Source: Alistipes sp. (GTDB lineage: Bacteria; Bacteroidota; Bacteroidia; Bacteroidales; Rikenellaceae). Taken from it: a stretch of 64,000 bases of DNA. This document shows positions 35,282-43,346 of the stretch, one piece after another. Each line of letters opens with the position of its first letter. The stretch's first letter is position 1. A model generated the notes under the pieces. It did no database searches. It was not told the DNA's origin and saw only the letters and a program-made list of their open reading frames with translations. The stretch covers positions 56,341 to 120,340 of the forward strand of contig NZ_JAHHQJ010000008.1 of NCBI RefSeq assembly GCF_020026455.1, given 5' to 3'. A program made the translations under genes and the position numbers.

Positions 35282-36183
35282 GAAACAACACAACATACCG
35301 GATATTGTTGGCAGGAGGTCTCCTGCTGCTCGCCAGCTCCTGCATCAAGGACGAGGATTTGCGCCCCTGTCCGCCGCTGATGGTAACCATCGAAGTGAAG
35401 GACAAGAACTACTTCAACATCGGGGCCGTGGAGTCGGAGCAGCGTCGCGACGAGAATCTCCCCTTCAAGGCCTATGTCCCCACGCTCTACTACCGCCTGC
35501 AACGGATCGACGACGACGGCACGGCAACGCTCATGACCGAGCACAGGCTGGCCAAGGTGGAGGGCGACGAGCGAAGCATCGAAGTGGTTTTTCCCGATGC
35601 CTATCCCCACGGAAAATACGTGATGACCACCTGGGGCGGTCTTCACGACATGGCGGCTCTCGACGAGAAGCGCGAACAGGTGACCTTTCACCCCCAGAAC
35701 CGGGGCGGAGACGACATCTACATGTCGCACGACACCCTGATCTACGATGCCTACAGGCACGACTACTCCGTAGAACTCGAACGCACGAAAGGAAAACTCA
35801 TTGTCGAGGGCAAGGACCTGCCTTTGGAAATCCACTACGCGACCAAACAGATCGCATCGGTAGCCCGTCACATGGATTTGGCCTTCCGCTACTGGGAACC
35901 GACCTTCCTCCATGAGGAGAACGACTGGGAGGGACAACAGCATGTGGTCTTCAAGACCCTGGCCTCGCCCTCACTGACCGAGCACGGAACGCAGGTGACC
36001 ATCAGGTGCTACGACTCTCCGCAGCACGACGTGGCACTCCTCTCGCCGCCGCCCGTGAAGCTGAGCATCGAGCGGAACCGGCTCTCCGCCATACGCTACG
36101 TCTACGAGGGACAGGACCGATTCAAGGTCTACGTGCTGGTCAACGACAATTGGGAGCTGATTCACGACATGGACATCGAATGA
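35278..36183 (+). CDS. FimB/Mfa2-family fimbrial anchor lipoprotein
   Basis: 301 residues; the start overlaps the preceding stop in ATGA. Lipobox LLASSC at 17-22. Typical Mfa2 pattern: SCIKDEDLRPCPP after the lipobox, TWGGLHDM, ARHMDLAFRYWEP, and a C-terminal VLVNDNWELIHDMDIE. Mfa2/FimB proteins hold the pilus base in the outer membrane and limit its length. There is no TR/A processing site after the lipobox, in keeping with a subunit that keeps its lipid. The last 14 residues closely resemble those of the major fimbrillin encoded next. Confidence 0.88.
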   Translation: MRNNTTYRILLAGGLLLLASSCIKDEDLRPCPPLMVTIEVKDKNYFNIGAVESEQRRDENLPFKAYVPTLYYRLQRIDDDGTATLMTEHRLAKVEGDERSIEVVFPDAYPHGKYVMTTWGGLHDMAALDEKREQVTFHPQNRGGDDIYMSHDTLIYDAYRHDYSVELERTKGKLIVEGKDLPLEIHYATKQIASVARHMDLAFRYWEPTFLHEENDWEGQQHVVFKTLASPSLTEHGTQVTIRCYDSPQHDVALLSPPPVKLSIERNRLSAIRYVYEGQDRFKVYVLVNDNWELIHDMDIE

Positions 36184-36234
36184 CACAAGAAACACATATA
36201 TATACACCAATTCAATCACTTAACAAACAACATC

Positions 36235-37605
36235 ATGAAAAAAAGCAATTTACTTTTCATGCTCGCAGCAGGAGCGTTGACGCTCACGGCCTGCAGCAAC
36301 GACGATCCCATCGCCAAGGAAGGTAATGGTGCAGGCAATGATGCCCAGCAGATTGTCCTCCAGGTGGCCAACGGTGGCGATGCACTCACGACACGTGCCG
36401 GACGCCCGCTCTTGAGCTCCGAGGCCAAACAGAGCATCGAGAACGTCCACATCATCATCACCACCACAGACGGTACGGTTGTCGACCACCAGAATGTGGA
36501 GAACTGGAACACCGAGTCGACCCCCTATACGGGCAGCAGCAACGGTCGCGAGAAGATTGTCACGCTGAACAAGAAACTCGAAGCAGGTACCTACCGCATC
36601 TACGCCGTAGGCCACAGCAACTCCACGGCTTACACCTTTGAGGATCAGGGCACGAAGAAATTTGGCCCCAACGCCATCCTCACCATGACCAAGTCGGGCG
36701 ACAAGACCGTCGCCGAAGAGATTTTCGCGGGTTCGGTCGATCAGACCGTTGAAGCAGGCAAGGGTTTCCGCCCCACCATCGTTCTTCACCGTCAGGTAGC
36801 AGGTATCTTCACCTACATGTCGAACATCCCCTACTACCACGAGGGCAACGCCGACAAAGGTGTTACCGGCACACAACTGCGTCTCTACGCTGTTGCCAAC
36901 AGCCCCAAGCTGGTATTGGGTAACTTTATCAGCCAGGAACTCATGGCAAACGGCACCAACACGACGACCAACGTCATCAACGGCGCCGGTCAGACGACTG
37001 AAAAGACGCTGATTTACACCATCGAGCTCAACAAATGGTTCAAGACGATCAAGGACGCCAACAACGACCGCCTGATCGATACCTATGAGACCGAAGAGGG
37101 GCAGTTCGACAACTGGCAGAACCCCTACAAGAAGGCCACTTCCGACGGCAAGACCTACTACGAGTCAACCTTCGTCAAGGGTTCGGTATTCGGCGGCGAG
37201 TTCATCATCCCCTTCAAGTCGGTAGCCGACAACAACACCTTCGTTCTGGAGATGACCAACGACGACGGCAGCCACTCGTTCCAGAGCTGGGTCATCAAAC
37301 TCGGCACGAGCGATACTCCTGCAACCAGCGCAACGATCTGGACCGAGGACGCATTCTCTCCCTCATCTGAACTCAAGGATACGGAGACCAGCTACAGCGT
37401 ATTCCGCAACCACCTCTATGGCGTAGGTACCAAGGTTAAGGACGGCGAGACCTCGCCCGAGCAGCCCGACCCCGAGCAGCCCGACCCCAACCCCGAGAAG
37501 CCCGAGCCCGACACGAATACCCCCACGCCCATCGACAAAAAGCAGGAACTGACGCTTCGTGTCAACGACAACTGGGAAATAATTCACCACATGGAAATCG
37601 AGTAA
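36235..37605 (+). CDS. Major fimbrillin (FimA/Mfa1-like) subunit
   Basis: 456 residues. Lipobox LTLTAC at 15-20 and a TTRA site with Arg54, the expected maturation point. The fimbrillin body follows: ENVHIIITTTDGTVVD, LEAGTYRIYAVGHSN, FRPTIVLHRQVAGIFTYMSNIP and the C-terminal part with YSVFRNHLYGVGTKV. Residues about 408-432 form a Pro/Glu/Asp-rich linker built from repeats of EQPDP, placed between the fold and the final strand VNDNWEIIHHMEIE. That final strand is likely the one exchanged between neighbours in the pilus. A strong terminator follows, so this is probably the most abundant product of the locus. Confidence 0.9.
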   Translation: MKKSNLLFMLAAGALTLTACSNDDPIAKEGNGAGNDAQQIVLQVANGGDALTTRAGRPLLSSEAKQSIENVHIIITTTDGTVVDHQNVENWNTESTPYTGSSNGREKIVTLNKKLEAGTYRIYAVGHSNSTAYTFEDQGTKKFGPNAILTMTKSGDKTVAEEIFAGSVDQTVEAGKGFRPTIVLHRQVAGIFTYMSNIPYYHEGNADKGVTGTQLRLYAVANSPKLVLGNFISQELMANGTNTTTNVINGAGQTTEKTLIYTIELNKWFKTIKDANNDRLIDTYETEEGQFDNWQNPYKKATSDGKTYYESTFVKGSVFGGEFIIPFKSVADNNTFVLEMTNDDGSHSFQSWVIKLGTSDTPATSATIWTEDAFSPSSELKDTETSYSVFRNHLYGVGTKVKDGETSPEQPDPEQPDPNPEKPEPDTNTPTPIDKKQELTLRVNDNWEIIHHMEIE

Positions 37606-37622
37606 TCGCTCTTCCGGACAAA

Positions 37623-37664
37623 AAAATTACCCCGATATGGAGTTTGAAATATCGGGGTAATTTT
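37623..37664 (+). terminator. Intrinsic terminator after the major fimbrillin gene
   Basis: Perfect 16-bp arms (AAAATTACCCCGATAT at 37623-37638 and its complement at 37649-37664) ending in four T. It lies inside the locus, 20 bases before the 1478-residue gene, and would let only part of transcription continue to the minor subunits. Confidence 0.88.
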
Positions 37665-37683
37665 AAAATTTAAATCTTCAGAC

Positions 37684-40600
37684 ATGAACAACTTGCGTCT
37701 TTTCCACATTCTATCCGTCCTGTTGCTCTCCGCGTGGGGCTGCACCAAGGAGGAGCTTTCCTCCCCTGTCAATGTGCTGCACGATGAAGAACAGGGCAAC
37801 ACGACTCGTGTTACGGAATTCACTTCGGGAATGGTCAAAAACCCCGACGGTACATGGAGCACCCTGCGCCGCGTGCCTCTGGTCGGAATGGGACGCATGG
37901 TCGATAATTATGCAGATGCACTGGTGTCGGTTCTCTCATCGGACACCAATCTTGACAACATCACCGATACCGATTTACAAAATGCAGCAGCATTCGGCAA
38001 CGGATTGGTCAGCGCCGAAGTGCTCGCCGACGAAATCGTTTCGGTGAAAGATATACACCGCACATACGCCGCAGGTCAGAAGGTCGGCTTTGTGATTAAA
38101 GCATCCGAGAGCGGACTGCTCACGCTCGACGTACTGAAAAAATTCTGGCTGCAAACCTATCTCGATGACAAAAAGGTCGAATCATCGGCCGACCAATCAT
38201 CGACAGGCAGCGGACTGCTCAAACTGGAGCTCATCAGTATCGCCAACAACGACGGATTGCAGGAGGTGTCGTTTACCGCCACAAAACCTTTTGACGAGGT
38301 AGCACTCTCCATTGGAGGTGTTTCCGCTTCCGTACTCCAAAAAATGAGCATTCTCTACGCCTTCGTGGGAGAGAATCCAATGAAATATGCCTACACGGGC
38401 AGTGTCGATTACGAAAATGCCCAACTGGTCAAAAAAACATCGTGGACGGGCGGCGCGATCTACAACACCGACCGCATCGTCGACAGCGACCTCACCAACT
38501 TCGCACTCTTTGAGGGATTGACGGGGCTGCTCCCCGGATTGTTCGTCTCGCCGCGTGTGGCCGTCGACCTGGGCAAGGTCGTGCCCGCCGGCACGGAGGT
38601 GGGATTCGAGGTGGCATCGTCCGACGTCCTGAGCATCGACCTGCTGAAGGGCGGGGTGCAGCTGGCCACCTACACCGATGTGGACAGCAACACGCGTCAG
38701 GATTTTGTCGACGCCGCAAGTGTCGTCGGGATTTCGGCATTGTCCGGAGGCCGCAGCCGCATCAACATGAAGACCACGAAACCCTATCGTATCGTCTACG
38801 TCCAGTTCGGCCGCCCGGGTCTCGAGGTCCGGATCGGCTCGACGCAGATCTACTACGCCTACACGCGCGACGAGGTGACCCTCGACGAAACGTCGTTCTT
38901 CTCGATGCCCGACCACACCTCCATCAAGCACAACTCGATGCGGTTGCCCACTCCGGCCGAAGGAACCGTGACATGGCACATCGCCCGACAGGAGGAGGGC
39001 ACCATGCCCGAGGTGGTGACCGAAAACAACTTCACCCGCATAAAGGGAATGTCGAAAAACGGAACGTACGAACTGGTGGGCGTCTACACCAGCCCCGAGG
39101 GCAAATGCATTACCACCAAGACCATCATCACGCGCAACGCCGCGGAGCCGGGCAGCAAATGCAACCAGCTCATCGGTTCGAAATACGGTGCCACGATAGG
39201 CCAGGGTTACGGCTTTGACGGCGGTCTGATCCAGATATTGGTCAATGGCAAGGATGCCGGCAACATCACCGACAACGACCCCGACACCTACTCGCGTTAC
39301 GGCGAGGGCATATCGGTGGCCAAGAACCTCTGCATCGTGGCCATCGACCTCAAAACCCCCATTTCGCCCCAGGAGACGGGCAACACGAAGATCCGAGCCG
39401 GATTCACCCTGCAGACCACCTTCGACTTCCTGTCTGCCGACTTGCTTAACTTCTTTGTCGTGAAGCTCTACAGGCAGGGCAAACTCGTGGCGGAGAGCTA
39501 CCACAGCGGGGCCCAGGGTCAAGAATTCAACACACTGGGAGTTAGCCTCATAGGCACCAAATCCGACAAGTTCAGGGTCTACATCGAAACCTCCGAGGCC
39601 TTCGATCACATGGAGTTGTGGTCGGCCGGAGTGCTAAAACTCGGTCTGGCGGAGCGACGCATCTACAACGCCTTTTGGGAGAGTGCCGACCCCGAGGTGG
39701 CATGCCCTTCGACCGGGATCTTTGACGCCGGACTGGAATTCCTCACCACAACCGAAAACCATGCCGTCATCGACTACAGGAACACCTACCCCAACCGTTC
39801 GTTGGCCGGTGTCGCGCCGCGTTTCATCAACCTGAGCAAATACCTCGATTCCAGCAGGGAGACCTCGGCGCTCCTCCACTGTACCACCGTGGCGGGCAAG
39901 AACCAGATCGCCGTGAAGTTCGACGAGATACCCGCCCCGGCATCGGGCCCCGCACAGGCGACCCGGGCCGGAGAGTTGCCCACTCCGGCTCACCATATTG
40001 TGGGAGTGCTGATCCGCAAACCCATGGGATTGGATGTCGAGCTGCTCAACAATCAGACCATGCAGATCATGCACGGCGACCGTGTAGTGAAGGAGGTCTC
40101 GAATTTTCGGCTGGCCGATGCCGACGTGATCGGCAAATCGGGCGACATGTATGTCGAGACCGATATTACGGAAGCCTTTGACGGCGTGCGTTACAATTAC
40201 ATCACCACGGCCAGCATCACCAACATTCCCGAATTTACCGGTGTATATGCCCGTCTCGATCTCGACGGAGACGGCATTCCCGACGGTTCGGAGGGCGATG
40301 TAACACCTCCCTCCCCCGTTCTTCCCGAGGAGCGTCTGCAAGGCGTCGTCGAACCGGCCCACATCTGCCAGAACTCCGAACTGGTCATCACCCTCACACA
40401 AGGGGCCCGCCCAGACAAGGAGTACAACATCATCTGCTCCAACATCATGGACAACTACAGCGAGACGGGATTCTACAACCAGCGTCTCTCCGCATCCAAC
40501 ACCTTCACCCTCAAGACCCTGCCCGTGGGTGTATTCGACATCGAGGTGTCGGAGGCGGAGAACATCCACAACCACACCGACAAGATGCGGGCCACGGTTC

Positions 40601-42120
40601 ACCCCCTGCGCACCACATGGAAGACCGATGCACAGTCCGACGAGTGGAACAACTGGAAGAACTGGACCGACGGATCGCCGTGGAAGTGTACCGATGTCGT
40701 CATCCCGGCCCAGTGCCACCGCTACCCCGAATTGCAGGAGACCGAGACGAACTATTGTGCCAACCTCCACATCGCCCACCACGGCGAGATTGTCGGCACA
40801 CAGAACCTCGCCTATTCGGGTCACGTGTGGGTAGACATGTCGATGCCGTCGGGCCACTACTTCCTGCTCGCGGCACCGCTCAAACAGATGGTCACGGGCG
40901 ACATGTTCATCCCCTCGAAGTGGCACGGCGACCATTCGCAGGAGCGGTTGTTCATCAGGCTCAATGCCATCACCGCCCCCGAAAACCGGTTCTCACCGCG
41001 CATCTACCAGCGTTTCTGGAGTTGCGAGGCGGAAGGCAAGGTGATCACCGACGGCGCGCTCGAAAATCAGGTGGTCTGCTCCCAGACCGACTGGACTGCC
41101 CCCTTCAATGCGGTGGCCGAGCCCTACAAGGCAGGTGCGGGCTTCATGGTGCGCAGCGAGAAGGAGTCCCTGGGAAGCGACATGCTCTCCTTCCGGTTCC
41201 CCAAACTGCACGACGAATATACCTACTACGATGCAACGGGAGCTTCGACGGGTCTCACCGAGCATGTGAACCGCACCACGGAGGTCGGCCACTTCATCTT
41301 CGAGGGCGCAAGTACGGGCACGGGCCGCAACTGGAGCTACGAAGTCACCGTGGAGAACGCGCTGCCCGACGGCAACGTCTTCGTGGCGGGCAATCCCCTG
41401 ATGTGCCACATCGACATTGCCCGTTTCCTCGAGGTCAACAGTGCCGTCATCAGCGAAGTCCGGCTCTTCAACGGCAACGGCATCTACACCACCAAGGCCG
41501 ACGGCCGGGAGGTGGTCGCCACCTCACCCACGTTCACCCACATCGCCCCGATGCAGGGTTTCTACGTGGTGTCGAAGTCCCCGGCCAAGCAGCTGCGCCT
41601 GCGGTTCAATGCCGACATGCAGGCCCAGAAACCCGGCTACAACATAGCATCGCTGCTCTCGGCCCCGGCGACACGCTCCCTGGCGGCACAGACACGCACA
41701 CAGGACACCCCGGAGAACGACTTGCAGATCGAGGCGAGCTGCGAGGGACTGGGCACACACTGCATGGTCAGACACCGCGCCTCGGCCAACAACGGCTACG
41801 TCCCCCGGGAGGATGCACGCCTGCTCTACGACAAGGAGGCCGCCCCGACCGTGGCCGTCTTCACCGTGAGCGAAAACAAGGCCCTTGAAATCAGCCAGGT
41901 GGCCGACTGCCGCGAGATCCCGCTGGGCATCATACTGCCCAGGGAGGGACGCGTGCAGCTCACCCTCACCCACGGCAGCAACGACGTGTGGAGCACGTGG
42001 GTATTGGAAGACAGAGAGTCGGGCAGGCGTTACCCCCTGTCGGGCCGACAGACCTGCATCGATTTGGGCTCGAGCAAAAGTTGCACGGGGCGCTATCGCC
42101 TGGTCAAAAACCACGAATAA
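37684..42120 (+). CDS. 1478-residue fimbrial-locus surface lipoprotein with three internal repeats, probable adhesin
   Basis: Lipobox WGC at 18-20 and a TTR site at Arg42. I see three related domains of about 135-140 residues near 90-227, 260-393 and 525-665. Each has an early xDLxN or xVSAEV stretch, an AGQKVGF/AGTEVGF strand, a LLTLDVLK/VLSIDLLK strand, a TTKPFDEV-like strand and an ILYAF/IYYAY/IYNAF ending. The rest is beta-rich; near 990-1030 is the NNWKNWTDGSPW...TDVVIP pattern seen in many Bacteroidetes surface proteins. The C-terminal DVWSTWVLEDRESGRRYPL looks like the domain that often precedes a type 9 sorting tag, but I see no such tag. Position after the fimbrillin terminator suggests a tip or accessory adhesin. 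I do not recognise a named family for the whole. Confidence 0.75.
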   Translation: MNNLRLFHILSVLLLSAWGCTKEELSSPVNVLHDEEQGNTTRVTEFTSGMVKNPDGTWSTLRRVPLVGMGRMVDNYADALVSVLSSDTNLDNITDTDLQNAAAFGNGLVSAEVLADEIVSVKDIHRTYAAGQKVGFVIKASESGLLTLDVLKKFWLQTYLDDKKVESSADQSSTGSGLLKLELISIANNDGLQEVSFTATKPFDEVALSIGGVSASVLQKMSILYAFVGENPMKYAYTGSVDYENAQLVKKTSWTGGAIYNTDRIVDSDLTNFALFEGLTGLLPGLFVSPRVAVDLGKVVPAGTEVGFEVASSDVLSIDLLKGGVQLATYTDVDSNTRQDFVDAASVVGISALSGGRSRINMKTTKPYRIVYVQFGRPGLEVRIGSTQIYYAYTRDEVTLDETSFFSMPDHTSIKHNSMRLPTPAEGTVTWHIARQEEGTMPEVVTENNFTRIKGMSKNGTYELVGVYTSPEGKCITTKTIITRNAAEPGSKCNQLIGSKYGATIGQGYGFDGGLIQILVNGKDAGNITDNDPDTYSRYGEGISVAKNLCIVAIDLKTPISPQETGNTKIRAGFTLQTTFDFLSADLLNFFVVKLYRQGKLVAESYHSGAQGQEFNTLGVSLIGTKSDKFRVYIETSEAFDHMELWSAGVLKLGLAERRIYNAFWESADPEVACPSTGIFDAGLEFLTTTENHAVIDYRNTYPNRSLAGVAPRFINLSKYLDSSRETSALLHCTTVAGKNQIAVKFDEIPAPASGPAQATRAGELPTPAHHIVGVLIRKPMGLDVELLNNQTMQIMHGDRVVKEVSNFRLADADVIGKSGDMYVETDITEAFDGVRYNYITTASITNIPEFTGVYARLDLDGDGIPDGSEGDVTPPSPVLPEERLQGVVEPAHICQNSELVITLTQGARPDKEYNIICSNIMDNYSETGFYNQRLSASNTFTLKTLPVGVFDIEVSEAENIHNHTDKMRATVHPLRTTWKTDAQSDEWNNWKNWTDGSPWKCTDVVIPAQCHRYPELQETETNYCANLHIAHHGEIVGTQNLAYSGHVWVDMSMPSGHYFLLAAPLKQMVTGDMFIPSKWHGDHSQERLFIRLNAITAPENRFSPRIYQRFWSCEAEGKVITDGALENQVVCSQTDWTAPFNAVAEPYKAGAGFMVRSEKESLGSDMLSFRFPKLHDEYTYYDATGASTGLTEHVNRTTEVGHFIFEGASTGTGRNWSYEVTVENALPDGNVFVAGNPLMCHIDIARFLEVNSAVISEVRLFNGNGIYTTKADGREVVATSPTFTHIAPMQGFYVVSKSPAKQLRLRFNADMQAQKPGYNIASLLSAPATRSLAAQTRTQDTPENDLQIEASCEGLGTHCMVRHRASANNGYVPREDARLLYDKEAAPTVAVFTVSENKALEISQVADCREIPLGIILPREGRVQLTLTHGSNDVWSTWVLEDRESGRRYPLSGRQTCIDLGSSKSCTGRYRLVKNHE

Positions 42121-42146
42121 AAAGGCCTGAAAGAAACGATCAAGCT

Positions 42147-43325
42147 ATGACGATAAAATCCACATATCTGGCTCTGGCGACGGGCGCGGCACTGCTGCTG
42201 GCGGGCTGCTCGCGCGATGCGGAGCCGTCCGTCACCGACGCCGAAGGTCCGGCCGTGACCCTCCGCATGAGGGTCAGCACACGCGCACTCGCCGCCGACG
42301 GCAGCCCCATCACCTACCCCACCAACTCCATCACCGGCGAACAGCACGCCTCGACCGTCTACGTCTATGTATTCGAGGGCCGCGGCAACGACGCCACCTA
42401 CACGGGATTTTGTGCCAATGCGGGATGGAGCGAGTATTTTGAGTTGCACCCCGATCCCGCGACCCACGGTCTTCCCGTCCACACGGCGGAGATGACCTGC
42501 AAATTCGGATATCGGTTCTCCGCCGGCGGCTACTACACGCTTCTGGGTGTGGCGGTCAACGAGGCCGCCAAGGAGGCCTTCAACTGTCCGATCGCCTTCG
42601 CGCCGGGAGCGACCCTGCGCTCCACACAGGCGACACTCGCCGCACAGGAGCTCACGTCGCGGATTCGCAACTCGGAAATCTACATCGGCACCCGCGAACT
42701 GCTCTACGAAAAAGACCTGCTCACCCTTCCCGAGGTGGAGATGTCGCGCCGTGTGGCAGGGGTGATGGGCTACTTCAGGAATGTGCCCGACAAAATCTAC
42801 ATCGACGACCGCCTGCACGAGGTGAAGGAGGTGAGACTGACGCTCTACACCCGCCAGAACACCACGCTGCCCCTCATGCAGCGGCGGCAGGCTCCCTTCT
42901 TCGAAGACTTCGTCGCCAGCCCCTCGCAGGCTGCGGACGGCGAGGTGCTGTTCTCGCTGCCCGTGTCTGCGAACATCGACCCGAAGGAGATCGTCAGCGG
43001 CGGCAGTTATGTGCTTCCGGCCGAAGCCCCCAGCAAGGGCATCTACACCATGCACGTGGATTTGGCAGGCGATGACGGCATTCTGAAGTCCATCCGCGTG
43101 AAGCTCCCCGACGGCGATACCCTCGACGAGGGCCAAACGGGTGGCGGCACGGGCATCATCGACTCGGAGAGCGCCTTCCGCTTCCCGATTGTGGCCAACC
43201 ATTTCTATGCGCTGGGCCGCCCCTCGGAGCCCATCGACCTGAAGGGCAACGGCAGCGACCTGGTCATCACCATCGACAAGGACTGGTCGGAAAACAACGA
43301 TTTGGAAGTCGGCGAAAGGCCCTAA
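42147..43325 (+). CDS. Minor fimbrial subunit lipoprotein (fimbrillin-like)
   Basis: 392 residues from the ATG at 42147; upstream in-frame codons overlap the preceding gene and lack a signal. Lipobox LLAGC at 17-21 and a STRA site with Arg46. The pattern is that of minor fimbrillins: TVYVYVFEGRG, YYTLLGVAVNEAAKEAF, MSRRVAGVMGYFRNVP and a last strand LVITIDKDWSENNDLEV. It is one of five consecutive genes for processed minor subunits. It is similar in layout to the next gene, suggesting an old duplication. Confidence 0.78.
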   Translation: MTIKSTYLALATGAALLLAGCSRDAEPSVTDAEGPAVTLRMRVSTRALAADGSPITYPTNSITGEQHASTVYVYVFEGRGNDATYTGFCANAGWSEYFELHPDPATHGLPVHTAEMTCKFGYRFSAGGYYTLLGVAVNEAAKEAFNCPIAFAPGATLRSTQATLAAQELTSRIRNSEIYIGTRELLYEKDLLTLPEVEMSRRVAGVMGYFRNVPDKIYIDDRLHEVKEVRLTLYTRQNTTLPLMQRRQAPFFEDFVASPSQAADGEVLFSLPVSANIDPKEIVSGGSYVLPAEAPSKGIYTMHVDLAGDDGILKSIRVKLPDGDTLDEGQTGGGTGIIDSESAFRFPIVANHFYALGRPSEPIDLKGNGSDLVITIDKDWSENNDLEVGERP

Positions 43326-43346
43326 TCCGAAAAAACAAACGATCGT

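Noticed and set aside
40833..40865. MIDAS motif of a von Willebrand domain in the 1478-residue protein
   Set aside because: The closest stretch, VDMSMPSG, does not satisfy DxSxS and lacks the surrounding fold pattern.
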